NCBI GenBank assembly: GCA_000711775.1
Contig: ARYC01017193.1
Location: 1-64,000, forward strand
Direction: 5' to 3'
Source: Oxytricha trifallax
Taxonomy: Eukaryota; Ciliophora; Spirotrichea; Sporadotrichida; Oxytrichidae
DNA: 64,000 nucleotides
Below, one piece after another: positions 10,896-22,754 of this stretch. The notes beneath the pieces were generated by a model. The model saw only the letters and a program-made list of their open reading frames with translations. It made no database searches and was not told the origin of the DNA. The position numbers were made by a program, and so were the translations under genes. The stretch's first letter is position 1, and every line of letters begins with the position of its first letter.

Positions 10896-11587
10896 CTAGA
10901 TGCTTGAAGTTTGTTACAAAGTTTTAATAGAGGGATTTCCACTAATTAACTGTAATTTATCTATGCTAGTTGTGTAGCTAAGAGGATTAGAGGAGCAAAG
11001 CATGCTGCTATGAGTATGAGTTAATTACTTAATAGATATATTATTGTTATCATTTGCCATAGCTTAACTGACTTATTGTTAGTTATGGGGGGGTACTTAA
11101 ATTAGAACAACACTTTAAAAAACATCTGCTTAAATTCAAGATCACTTGTCAATTTGCTTTATTTAAATATGTTTTTAATATGATTTATGAATATAGATAA
11201 AAAATTATATAACCTAAGTTGAGAATTTATATATGGTAGTTTAAATTGTATAAACATACATTGAAGTTTAAAATAGTCCTCAAAAGATTTGTTAGTTTTG
11301 AGATAAATTAATTTAAGAGGTGTTTTGCGGAGTTCTATTTTATGATTTGTTTAGAAAAACCTTGAATTTCTCATTGTTCTCTTTGGACTTTTATTTGGCT
11401 ACTTTTTTATCTTACTATGTCCTCGATGTTGATCTAAAATTAAAATTGTTTTCTATAAAAGTGATACAAATAATCTTGTGTTTGAATTTAGGAAATTTGA
11501 AAGGTTAGTATTTGCACTATAAGTCGCTCCTGCTTTTCTTGGCCTGCTTAGGGATTAAGTTTATTTGAGGATGTAATTTAAATTAAC
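10896..11587. other. low-coding region of differing composition
   Basis: About 690 bp, richer in T and G on the + strand than nearby spacers, with a G7 run at about 11087-11093 and a hydrophobic 62-codon stop-free frame (11320-11508, +) rich in Phe and Leu. I cannot assign a gene; candidates are germline-limited DNA or remnants of a mobile element. Confidence 0.4.
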
Positions 11588-13426
11588 TCAAGTGAATTAG
11601 AATTATACGATATATTAACATCCTTCTTTTTATTTGCTTGTATTATTAACAATTGGTAAACGCATCTCTTCAACTTCAAGAACTGGTTCTAGCTCCCTTG
11701 GACTAAGTAGTTTTGATTAACTTTAGTTTTTTAGCAAATTTTGTAGAGTTTCCTCATCTGAAGACTGCTAAGGATTGAAGATTTGTTAATGGCAACTATC
11801 AGTGTCACTTAGCAACTCTAACTTGTATTACAAAGTCTTAACATATATCTAAGGAGTTTCTTCATCGGTTTTGATATTTTATATATTTTGAGTAATTGTA
11901 TTAGTTGATTCCCTATTTTACTGCTTTTATGAAGCTCTGGCACTGCTAGTGCGCTTTTATGCAGTTTCTTTCTTTTTTGATTGTGAGTTTTGAGACAAAT
12001 ATTTATTTAGGATTTAGTTTGAACCACCCACTTTTGAATTTCTTGATTAATTTGTAACTTTTGATGCTCTCCCTGAAAAATTGCTTTTTCTTTTCTTTAT
12101 AGGAGAGACGCTGACTTTAGCCTTTTCATCCAATTTATTCAAACCATAGATATTTAATTCTTGATCCTCTTCTACTTAGTTCTAAGAATTTCCCTCATCC
12201 TGCAGGAATTAGAATAAGCTGTTTCTCATTTAATCATTTTTAGAAGTTAAGGGGGCTATCTTGAATTCCTCGCAGTAACTATTATCTGAGGATTCATCGT
12301 ATCTGTTTTTTCTAGTATTACTAACCGATCTATTACTTTATTTGCTATCTCGATAAAGAATAGATTGCTATGCTGCTGCCATAGGTCCAAAGCTCATTTT
12401 TGGCTTAATTACTATCAGCTATTCAGAAGAGTTATTAAGTTCATTATTGGTGTCCAAGTTAAGTTTTTCATAATCATAGAAATGATCATCCTCTTCTTCA
12501 TCTTACTATGAATATCTCGAGTTTTTCTGGCTTGTAACTGAGTTATTTCCTGAATTTGATTTGCTATGATTACTAAATAATCTCTTTGGTGCATTTACAC
12601 TAGATCTTTATGACATAGGAGGTAGTGTAAATAAAAGTTCAACTTTCTTTTTCTTTTAGCTATTTTCTATAATATTCACTTAAGTTCTTGGAGGTAAAGG
12701 AGGTTAACTAGATTTTCTCTATTTCTCAAACCTTGTTATTTGCTAACTTTATAAAAGCCAGATATTGTAAGCTTTTTAAATTTGATTCTTATAGCTTTTG
12801 AATAAAATCATCTTAAGCATGTTAAGGCCAATCTTTTACCTAGTCCTTTAAATTGCTACGGCTTAAGTCTTGTTATTAAAGGTCTGTAAATAATCCTTCA
12901 TATGCTTTTAGAATTGAAAAGTTAGAACTTAAAACCCGAATTCATAGGCCTAAATTCTTAATGCTTAATTTTTCCATTTATAGAAGAACTCTCTATCTCT
13001 TCTGGATTTATCAAAATACTCGCATATTTTTGTTGCAGAAGTTAGCTTGCTTATAGTCCTATTTACTTTAAAATTCTACTCAATCTCGTTTGAATGTTTT
13101 AGAATCGTTAAGAAAGAGTATCTCAAATTACTTTTATCTGATCTTAAAATGAATCCTTATATATAATCTAGAGCTTTGCATTATATTTATTGCCTCTTAA
13201 TTATTTAATTATAGTTCTTAACATTATTCTTCAAAGAAAAAAAGCCTAATCGTTCCAAGTTTTTCATTTGCTTCCCAAAAATATTCAAAAGAACTTTCTT
13301 AACGTATTACTGTTTAATTGCTTATTTCTCAAATTTTTACCTCGAATCAAGAGTATTTAGTTTCCATTTAATTACGAATCTTTGTTTTGCTTTGTAGTCA
13401 AGAGTTTTATTTAATTAAAATGCCAT
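11588..13426 (-). CDS. Trp-repeat/coiled-coil protein with disordered tail
   Basis: Single intronless frame, ATG 13426 to TGA 11588, 612 aa. The N-terminal 270 residues are helical and basic with spaced aromatic positions (FVIKWKLNTL, EFFYKWKNQALRIQAYE, QKAYNIWLLQSQ), loosely like Sfi1-type W repeats that bind centrin. The remainder is Ser/Asn/Gln/Glu-rich with SRNSKVGGSNQ and acidic clusters (SQQDEEEDDH), probably disordered. It lies next to another long W-repeat gene on the same strand. Function inferred only: possible centriole or basal-body linker. Confidence 0.6.
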
Positions 13427-14223
13427 TTTTAATTGTAAATTTATTCTATAGAATTATTTAATTATATTATATTATATGCATTTGTTAGAAAATTAGAAGA
13501 AATAGGTTTTTTTAATTTAATTTTTTTGTGTTTTTATCTTCTAACATTATTCCATTAATATTAAAATAGTTAGTACTCTAAAAACGTTTTAGTTTGATAA
13601 ATTTGATTACTATAATTTTTACGATTAATTAAAATCAATTTTGTAAATTTTTTAATTGAATAAATTATAGATCTTTCATATTATAATTTAACAAATTATA
13701 TGATTGAAAAACATGCTCTAAATTATCTGATACAAGCTACTTCCATTTATATTTTTAGGGCTATGAATCTTTTTAGAATTTTGAGTGCTTAAGAGTAATT
13801 TTACTTCTTTACTTTAAGTGATATGAAGTAATCTTTTATCAATTTATAAGTTTATACTTTTAGAGAAACTTATTTGTTAGTAAAGTAAGCTGCTAATATA
13901 TTAATAGATTTTAGTTTTGTTGAAAGAATTTTCGAATTTGTTTTAAAATTAGTGAAATACTTCTTCTCGCTCAGTCTGTTTTAAATAAACTTAGGAAATA
14001 ATATTTATAAAGGTAGTAAAAAAATAGTTATATTTATTGCTTAAAAATGTTACATAATAATTACTTATGTCTATATTTTTTTAGAAATACATTTTAATAG
14101 TTGAATTCAATTTAATCAATTTAAAATTATTAACAAAAATCTTTTTATATTAATCTATGCATACATAAATGTCATCATTTTAGAAAGATATAAATTAATT
14201 TATATATTAACTAATAAAAACAA
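13427..14223. other. AT-rich spacer (about 800 bp)
   Basis: Very AT-rich with long T and A runs; no coding pattern seen on either strand. Serves as 5' flank of the gene ending at 13426 and 3' flank of the gene ending at 14224; may include germline-limited sequence. Confidence 0.5.
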
Positions 14224-17200
14224 TCAAATAAGTTTACTTAGAATAACTAGTGCTTTTTATTGTAGATATACTAAAGTTTATACATTATTCTTCCATTCTT
14301 AGAACTTTTAGTAAACCTGTTACTATTCTTTCTTAATAATAAACTAATTCATAATCTATTTGAATATTTTGCAAACTTATACTCTATCTCTTAATTTAAA
14401 CAATACTTTGCTTTTCATTTTTCTATTCTATTACTCTTCTTTCTCATTGACTAGCAACATAACTTTATGTATTTTGATTCTTTGTTAATTAAATAATTCT
14501 CTTATCTTCAACCACCTCTTAAATGAAATTTGAAGTTAATTTGTATATTTCCTCTCAAGATTTTTAATAAGGACAGTTAAGCTAATCTTTCGCATTTTTA
14601 GTTTGAAAATTTGATTTCTCCACTTATTAATGGCTTACTATTTTTCAATCTTAGACTTTTTATTAGCATTTTTCCTTAAAATATAGTCCAAGGATTTTTT
14701 TATTTTAGCTTGCATTTTTATTGATTGAAATGCTGAATTTAGGTGACTCCAAAGTCTATCAATCAGGATTTATTCTAATTTAGAGTTTTTTAAGACTGTC
14801 TACTCTTAATTGAATTTAGTAAGCTCATATTTCAGATAATTAGATGTCTCAGATTTCCAGGTATCAAACTTTTGCTTGAGATTTCTTTATGTGAAAACGT
14901 TTAAAAGCATTTTAATTTTCTTTAAAGATTGAGCTCTCATTAAAGCAATTCTAGTTTAGGTTTAAGTTACCTTATGCCAGATTTTAAATCGTAAAGCAAT
15001 TTGTTAATTCATTTAGAAAATGCAATATTTATTGCATATTTTTTGCATTTTCTATAGCTTATTCTGTTTATAGAGCTCATCTTAGAAATTATCAGTTAAA
15101 ATTCCAAAACCAGTTTTTAAGTGGGTTTTATTGATTAATTTTACCATCCTATTAATTTATGAATATACTATTTGATTTCTCTGTAATATATATTCAGAGC
15201 TTAATAGTTCAACTTGCTTTTTGAAGGGATCGCTTCTAATGCAAAAATTAATTAACTCTTTGAAAGTGTCTTTCTTAGTTAAAGTAATTTGTTAATCTAG
15301 TAAATTTGCAAGTTTTATGAGCTTTTAGTCGAAAGCCAAGAGAAATACGAACTTTCTAAATTTTTGAAACTTTTTGTTCAGATATTTTTTCTATTTCTTA
15401 ATTAAAATATCCTAAATGATCCCAATAGCTTTGTTTTTTTAAGTTTTCATAAATTCCTTCTTTGACAGGAGTGATTGTTCTTTTATTTATAAAAATGCAT
15501 CTTTCAATAGGGTTTATTACTTTTGTTTATTGATTAATGAGAGCCTATAAATGCTCAAATTTTATTTTTCATTCCTATCTTTGATAGTCTTAATTTTGAT
15601 ATCCTTTGAGTTTTACAGCCATTTCACCAAATAAAATTACACGGCTTGAATTTCACGTCTGTGTTTTTTATCTATAAACGTTTGGATTTATCCTTATACC
15701 TTTGTAAATTTACAGTTTGCTTTAAACTTGTTAAAGTATATTTTCTTGAGAATTTTAGTTTTAAGCTTTCTCAAATGTAATAATTTAGAGTATTCCAATT
15801 GATGTCTGATAAGGTTCATAAAGCCTGCTTTCAAAAGATTTTATTAAAAGTCCTGTAGTATAAAGAAAAGTTTCTCAGATTGATTTACATATTTGAATTA
15901 CTTGTTGTCTTAATTTTCTAGCTCTTACATTTTCTTAATTTCTTCAAGTTAAGAATTCAAAGCTTTTTATCGCTTTCTAACTTTTTGCAGTAAAATTTAT
16001 TAAGTTTCATTATGAATAGGGGTTTTCCTCTCTTCAAAAAGTACCTCATTTTCACTTATTATAAGCATTTTACCGATCGGACTATCTTGATACTGCTACT
16101 CTTAGATTTAATCAATGAACTTATTAGCAGGAGATGAATTAATTTCTTCTTTGTATTAATTTTCTCTTTGCTTTGATTATGAAGAATTTTCTAATCCTAA
16201 TCTTCGTTTTATTTCTAAAAGTTTGCTTGATTACTCTTATTTCAAAGTGGCAGGTGATAAAACTTAAAGATTATCAGAATCATTTATATAGTTTTGTTGT
16301 AAGTTCATATCTATTTATTATAAAGACAGATCCTCAGAGGGCTGATCTAATGGGCTATCTTCACATAAAATATTGTGATTTTGAGGCTTGTTTTGCTTAT
16401 TAAATTAAGTCATGATTTCAAGTAATTGATCTTTCAATTTTGGCTTTTTGTTTTCTTACTAAATTTCTCCATTAAATGTTTCAATTGACTCGGAAATATT
16501 AATGATTTTTGAGCCATTATTTTAAGGTATTTGTGCAAGAAGTTTTAAACTTGGCTGACCGCTTTTTAATAACAATTAGTGTTACGAGTTAAGTCCAGGA
16601 GTATTTCTTTTAAAGTCAGGGGAATCAAAACTATGTTATTTGTTCTGAATGTGTATTAAAAAATATCAAATTTACAGGCAATTATTAAAATTTAATTAAC
16701 TATATTTATAGAATATTTCTTAAGATATAAATCCTCTTTGTTAGCCCCAGTTAATAAATAATTTTACTACTTGTAAAGAAAATTTAAGATACGAAAATAT
16801 GGGATATTGAGTTATTAATGTTAACCAGCAGTATTCTACGAATCCTTCAATGTCGCTAGACTGTTATAATTAGAGTCTTACTCTCCTAAACTATTCTTCC
16901 TCCCAAATGGATTTTCACTGAAGGACATTTCTACTAAATCTGATTGTTTCATGGCCTCATTGATATTTTATCTCGACTTGTTTCTTGAGGGTTTATGACT
17001 ATCATCTTGTAAGTATGAGGCCTACTGCTTCTTAATTGGAGGCAATATTATAGCAGGCTGTTGCTGAATCTTTTAGCTATAGTAATTATCATATACTTCC
17101 TAATCCTGAGTCATGTTAATCTATGCTTGGGTATCGTTATTCTGTGAAGAAGTGCTCTCTGCAGCATTTTCCTGAATGATTTCATAGTTATTATCAGCTA

Positions 17201-18716
17201 AATGTCTGGTTTAATAAGTATCTTTGAGGTAGTTACTATCTGCCTCCGCATATAATCTCTGACTATCGTTTATCTTTTCTTCTTCCTGATCTTCATCATC
17301 GCTGTTATATCTGTTGTTAAATAATACCTGTTTTCGGCCAGATTCCAGTGAACCTTCAGACCTCTATCTGCTTCCAGAGTCTAAATTGTAATCTTGAAAT
17401 TATATCACTTAGAACCTGTTTTATCTTCCATTGGGTTAAACTGTCTGATTATTATCTGGGTCATATTCGAAAGTGTTCTGCTAAGCTTGGACGAAGTTTT
17501 CAATGTAAATTTCATCTTTCCCTGGAGTCTCATAGATGGAATGCTGGTTTGGTTGAAATAATCCCTCAGATTTCTTGATTTATTAATATTAAATAATTGT
17601 AATTGCTTATAGATAAAATAATATTATACTCTGTGAGATATTTTTTGTTAACTCTTGAGGTTTTTTTACTTTAGTATTAATATGAAATGATTATTATATT
17701 ATATTGATTTTTTTATTCTTCTTCTGTTTTTAAACAAATGGTTTTATTTTTTATTAATATTTAAAATAATTAAGATATTAGGCATTAAATAAGCTATCTT
17801 AAGAGTTAGTGTAGATTATGTTATTCTCTAAACTTTCAATTTATAATTAGACATATAATTTAATATTATTAACTTTTAGTTGTGCGAGTGATTCACTCTG
17901 ACTCATTTCGTATTCTTACAAGCTCTCTTTAATTTTCAATCTCTTCTTCTCAAACATATCCCTAAATTTATTAGCATTTTTCTCTGGTATGGCTGCAATA
18001 CCCATTATCTCATTCCTCTGATTGACAATGTTAAAGTTATTTTCATCATTAATTTCATCTATAGGTTTCCCTTCATTTTTGTTCTTTTGTTTATAAGGCC
18101 TCATTAACTCGAATATTTCCTTTCTTTATCTCATTATATCATCTCTCATTACTTTCCTCTAGACTTCATCAAATATGTTTCCCAGATAAATTTGGGAATA
18201 CACTTTTTGAATATATTAATATATTGAGCAAATTTTATCTGTAAATTCTATTGATAATGAGTCTCATAGCATCAACTTTATAAGAGGGTACTTCCCCTTC
18301 GAAATTCTACATCCTCCTACTATGTAAATTCTTCCCAGCTGGTAACTGCCCGTATTTCAGTAACAAAGCTTCTCTGGTTACAGGCACTGCTATATTATGT
18401 TGCTGCACTCGCTTGTGCTTACTATTTATCATTTTCTAGTGCAATTTTTGAAATTCTCTTGCTATATCCTTTTTCCCATTAATTCTTGAACTTGTGGTGC
18501 TGCTCGGTTAAATTTGAAATTAATTTGGATTCGTTGGATTAATATTGTAATCTTGATTATTTTCTTCAGAAGAGTCATATAAAAATAAATAAAACTGATA
18601 GGGGAATATTGGCTTGAGGCTTGGTTTTAAGTTTGTTTGTCGAAACCCCAATCAATTTGTTTTAGTCGATGTTATAAAGTCAGTTTTTAGTCTTATGTGT
18701 TTTGGGTCTGCTTCAT
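14224..18716 (-). CDS. large multi-exon W-repeat protein (three coding blocks)
   Basis: Coding blocks in order: 18716-17890 (ATG, MKQTQNTQDQ; NIAVPVTREALLLKYGQLPA; FRDMFEKKRLKIKESLQEYE), 17575-16820 (acidic, SDDEDQEEEKINDSQRLYAE, no ATG), and 16644-14224 (about 800 codons, basic helical). Block 3 carries spaced Trp: AVQFYLVKWL, FKIWHKVTQ, KFDTWKSE, AINKWRNQI, SFKRWLKIREL, KFQEWKNN, resembling Sfi1-type repeats. Blocks 2 and 3 lack start codons, and block 1 has no credible stop, so I join them. The AT-rich gaps (17583-17880, 16645-16815) would be introns or IESs; an intron near 18570-18600 restores the frame in block 1. Three separate genes is the alternative. Confidence 0.5.
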
Positions 18717-19047
18717 ACTTTATAATTTGATTTAAATTTGATTTTAAATTCAACTACTTTTGTAATTTTAATTATCTTAATAGGCTAATATTTTTTGGGG
18801 AATATATAATTTATTCTTTTGAAATATAAAAATTTTACATTGATAAAATAGGCATTAAATATAATTTATGAAGACAAAACTAAAATTGTATATTTCTTCC
18901 TATCTTTACTATGATACCCATAAAATTACGCTAATAATTTTCAAAAATTTAATTAACTGAAAATTGATTTGATGATAATACACTTTTGACTTCTCGATTA
19001 TTTATAAATCAAACCCTCTATATTTATTTGCACTTCTTAGGTTTTAC
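18717..19047. other. AT-rich spacer
   Basis: 3' flank of the HMG/histone-fold gene and 5' flank of the large minus-strand gene; no coding signal seen. Confidence 0.5.
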
Positions 19048-20035
19048 TCATGTCTAAATCATAGTCTCATCCTCATTATCATAACTAATAGTCTGCTTTT
19101 ATTAATGGCTTCCATTTTACTCTAACTATTGCTAGATCTATGATTCCTCCTCTTCTATGAGTTCTGCGATTTCCTTCATGGTCTCATTTTCTTCTTGCTT
19201 TCTAGGTTTCAAAGAAGGTAATCTGCTCTCTATAATTTTGATGTCATAAATATTCTATGAAGTGTGCTTACCCTTGATGAAATGAAACTTATCGATATTG
19301 TTGGCAGCACTAAGTATATCTTAGATCTGTAGTGTTTTACGCTTCTGCATTTTAGCTATCTAACCACACACTCCAGCCAAGTCTGAGATAAACATTTCAG
19401 TTGCTTTGGTGATTAGAAGCAAAGATTATTTGCTGATCAAGTTATAGTCTTCATCTTTCTATATCAAGTTTCTGATTCTGTTCGCAGGTAATTGAATAAA
19501 CTTTCCTATAAAAATTGTAAAACTATCACCTGTTAGATTTACTTCTCATTGATTAAGGATCATCATCATAGTTATTTTCACCATTTAATAAATCTTCATC
19601 TCCCTCTTCTTCATTGAAGTCTTAATTCTACCTTTATTGTTTCTTGCTAGCTAGCGATTCCTTCAATACATTGTGCTACTCCCTCAACTTTTAAGCTCTC
19701 TCATTAAAACTGTTCTTTGTTTATGCATCCAGCACATTCCATCTCATAGATGCTTCCTGCAGGAATCCCTTATGATTGGCCCCTAATGACTCCTTGAAAC
19801 TCAAGTCATTTTTCAAATCTCCGATGTACAGCTGAAATGCAGTCGCTGGTTTCTTAAGTTACTAGTTCTACTGCTAGTAAACCCCTGAAGATTTAGGCAC
19901 ACCCTCTGTATGTAATTTCTGATCTGTATCACTCTTAGTTATTAAACTTTAGTCCTAGTTTTGATTAGCATCGATATATTCATCAGGATGAAATTCATCA
20001 TCTTCTATTTCTTGAAAGTCTAAATTGTCCGCCAT
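19048..20035 (-). CDS. HMG-box plus NF-YC/CHRAC-type histone-fold protein
   Basis: ATG 20035, TGA 19048; one 37-nt intron (19506-19542) gives 316 aa. Residues about 60-135 form an HMG box: KKPATAFQLYIGDLKNDL, FLQEASMRWNVLDAQTK, FNERAQKLREQ. After an acidic linker comes a histone fold (about 185-260): FIQLPANRIRNLIQKDE, SKQSLLLITKATEMFISDLA, KRKTLQIQDILSAANNIDKF, as in NF-YC, DRAP1 and CHRAC-15/POLE3 partners. The tail is acidic and Gln-rich. DNA bending plus histone-fold dimerisation suggests a chromatin or transcription role. The combination in one chain is unusual. A histone-fold partner would be expected elsewhere in the genome. Confidence 0.8.
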
Positions 20036-20229
20036 TTTGCACTTTTTATAATACTACGATACTTTGATTAAAATTTAACTCTTAATTTAATTTTTAACTT
20101 TTAAAATATTGAGACACCCCTGTTCACTGCTTCCCTCCCTAGTTTAATTTATTTGTCAATGTTTAATATTTAAACTGCCTCTACTTTATAATAATTAATA
20201 TTTGAATTTAAGAGGAAAAACAATTAAAA

Positions 20230-20837
20230 ATGTGCAAGCATATTTTGAACGCCCAAGTGTAAGTGAGAGCCGCCTGCTGCAAGAAATGGTTTGACTGCCC
20301 CGTGTGCCACTTAGAGACCGAAGACCACGAAATTTTCAGAGATATGGAGATTATTTTGGCTTGTAAGAAGTGCAAGAAGGTCTTCAGAAAGGACATGGAG
20401 CAGGATCTTGACGAATCGGACGAGTTCTGCCCAAGGTAAGATCACTTTTCAAAATATTGAAAATTTCACTATCATTTGAACAAATTTGCCATTTAAACTA
20501 ATTTGCAAATTCAGAAAGTAGTAGTGCAATTATTTTGCCTCTAATTTTTTCAATAATCTGGAATATTCCTGTAACTTAAATTCTTAATCTGTAGATGTGA
20601 TCCTTTTTTTATTTTATTAAATTATTACAATTTAAATGTGACAACCATTATGTAATTCCAGCTGATACCCCAGAAAGCAAAGGTAAATTAGTGATTGAAT
20701 TCGAGCAAGAGAAGGGTCACGAGCACAAGATGTTCAAGGATGAGAGAGAAAAGGATAGAGAACTTAACCTCATTCAATTAAAAAAAATAATCCTATTATG
20801 TTTTATCTTTTATTTTGATTTTAAGATTAACTAATGA
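20230..20837 (+). CDS. CHY-type zinc-finger protein
   Basis: ATG 20230. CKHILNAQVQVRAACCKKWF, CPVCHLETEDH, ACKKCKKVF and FCPRCDNHYVIPADTP give the spaced Cys/His pairs of the CHY zinc-finger family (small proteins such as yeast Hot13). One intron (20436-20594) and one IES (20601-20641, pointer ATGTGA) must be removed; CPRCDNHY is restored exactly at the joint. Calculated 135 aa. The C-terminus beyond about 20770 becomes AT-rich (LLCFIFYFDFKINQ) and may include an unrecognised intron. Third positions are GC-richer than neighbours, as in highly expressed genes. Confidence 0.8.
20601..20641 (+). other. 41-bp IES, pointer ATGTGA
   Basis: ATGTGA at 20595-20600 and 20636-20641. Removal of one copy and the T-rich spacer joins the two halves of the CPRCDN zinc motif. 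No GT..AG ends in the needed frame. Confidence 0.85.
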
Positions 20838-21343
20838 GAGATTAAGGGGAAATGGTTCAAAGCCAAGACTGTAAAGCATGAAATAAATTGATTCAAACAT
20901 AATCAGCAGTTAATACTATAAATATTAAATATGCGTTACCAAGGTATAGATTAACTCTTGGAGGGTTAAACTATCATTGTAATGTATAAATTTACTTATA
21001 AAAATTCAAACAAACATGCATTGTTGCTAACTTTTCATCAATACTAATAAAAGCATTGATTATCTGACAATTAAGTAGCTTTTTTAAATATCAATTCACT
21101 CTGATATTTGTCGAAAATTGTACTTATTTACAAATGAATTTTATAATCAATAATTGTTTGCAATGGATATGAATAGATCAGAAATGAGATAGTATGTAAT
21201 GAAATTTTGCATTTGGAAGTGCCTAATTAATATATAAATTAGACTTTTATAATTATTGTAAAGAATTGATGTTCTTTAATTTATAATTACTGCAATTATG
21301 TAGATTAATTTGAATGAGCAATAATAGTTTAATAGAAGTAATA
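20838..21343. other. AT-rich spacer
   Basis: Between two + genes; no coding pattern seen apart from an in-frame upstream ATG at 21314 (10 codons before the MRT4 start). Confidence 0.5.
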
Positions 21344-22376
21344 ATGCCAAAGTCAAAGAGAAACAAGATCGTGTCCCTCACCAAGGTCAAGAGAAAGGGA
21401 AGAGAAGCTAAGGAAGAGCTCGTTGAAAAAGTTCATGAGGCAGTTGAGAAATACAAGAATTGCTCATTAATTATATTTATCTGTTTTAAATCTATGATTA
21501 AGCCAGTTTCCAATCTTATTCTAAGTATGATGATCACACCATATATTATTCAATATAAATGCTTCGTTTTGCAGTTTGATAACATGAGAACTGGTCCATT
21601 CAAGAACATTCAGAATGCTCTGAGAGACAGTAAATTCTTCTTGGGTAAAAATAAAGTCATGCAAGTCAGTCTTGGCAAGTCCCCAGAGACCGAGCCCGCT
21701 GACAACACTCACTTGATCTCCAAGTACTTAAGAGGACAGGTTTTACTTAAAGTTACTTAATAAAATTCCAGTCTATACGAAGAAGGCCCAATTCTGTTAT
21801 ATAAATTTGAAGTTTAAGAAATATTAAGGTTTGCTTGTTGTTCACAGATAGAACTGAGAAAGAAATCTAGAAGTTCATTGAGGACAATAGACTACCAGAC
21901 TACGCAAAGGCAGGCACTAAAGCTACCTTTACTGTATTCCTAGAGAAGGGTGTGCAAGCTCTTGACGCATACGGTCATGGTATGGAAATAAAAATTTTAA
22001 TTCATATATACAAGATATATTCTCTTTTTAATTGGGAAATTCTTTTCATGAATTATAATTAAGAACCTTACTTGAGACAATTAGGACTCCCAACTAAGTT
22101 GAATATGCAGAAAATTGAGCTCTTAGCCGATACTTATGTGTGCCGCGAAGGCGAGGAATTAAGTGTGGAGTAATGCAAGATCCTGAAGTTACTCGGTCAC
22201 CAGATGGCTAAGTTCAACATGATTATCTTAGCTACTAGAACAGATCATTTTCATGAAAAATGATATATTTTCACAAAAAATAATTATTAATTACTTATTG
22301 AACAGACAAAGGAAAGTTCAAGGAGCTCGAAGCTGGTAGATAATTCTTGTAACATAACAAAGAGGATGCTGAATGA
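21344..22376 (+). CDS. MRT4: ribosome assembly factor MRT4 (uL10-like)
   Basis: Start MPKSKRNKIVSLTKVKRKG matches the family start; an upstream in-frame ATG (21314) would add 10 residues. Ordered matches: EKYKN..FDNMRTGPFKNIQNALRD, KFFLGKNKVMQVSLGKSP, HLISKYLRGQVCLLFTDRTE, DYAKAGTKATFTVFLEKG, EPYLRQLGLPTKLN, CREGEELSVEQCKILKLLGH. MRT4 is a nuclear/nucleolar paralogue of P0/uL10 that occupies the stalk base in pre-60S ribosomes. Four IESs (pointers TTT, AGGTTT, GAA, GAACAGA) interrupt it; removing 319 bp leaves 237 aa plus stop, a normal length. Segments are in order, so the gene is not scrambled. Confidence 0.93.
21488..21577 (+). other. 90-bp IES in MRT4, pointer TTT
   Basis: TTT at 21485-21487 and 21575-21577; removal joins IFICF to DNMRT in frame, in line with the family. 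Without removal 30 unrelated residues would be inserted. Its ends are GT/AG-like but splicing at GT..AG would break the frame. Confidence 0.75.
21744..21832 (+). other. 89-bp IES in MRT4, pointer AGGTTT
   Basis: AGGTTT at 21738-21743 and 21827-21832. Removal gives LRGQ-VCLLFTDRT exactly as the family requires. Confidence 0.9.
21988..22065 (+). other. 78-bp IES in MRT4, pointer GAA
   Basis: GAA at 21985-21987 and 22063-22065. Removal gives GHGMEPYLRQLGLP; no GT donor at the border. Confidence 0.85.
22245..22306 (+). other. 62-bp IES in MRT4, pointer GAACAGA
   Basis: GAACAGA at 22238-22244 and 22300-22306. Removal restores ATRTDKGKFKELEAG; otherwise TGA follows within five codons. Confidence 0.9.
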
Positions 22377-22754
22377 CCAACATGAATGAGAATTATATAA
22401 ATTAGGAGTTATATTGATATCTATTAAAACAAGAAGAAAACTCATAATCACTTAATTAAATGCCTATATTTATTGTTATTTTATTTAATACAATTTTTAT
22501 TTCAAAATCTAGGAAACTTATGAAAAAATGTATATTTTACAAATTTATGAAATAAATTGTGATTAATTTTCATATATACTTATATTTAGTAAGCGTTTCA
22601 TTGATTAGTTTTTTTCATTGGTTCGACAAATAAATCGATAGATTAATTGTGAGATCCATAAGCTTGATAACTTCCAATTATTTCTTTAGTCATTGATTAT
22701 TGTCAATAAAATTCAAGTATAATTAAAATACATTTCTATTTATGAGTGTATTTT
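22377..22754. other. AT-rich spacer between convergent genes
   Basis: 3' flanks of MRT4 and of the long coiled-coil gene; nothing coding seen. Confidence 0.5.

Noticed and set aside
21483..21574. GT..AG intron in MRT4
   Set aside because: Splicing there shifts the frame to a stop; the TTT-flanked deletion keeps it.
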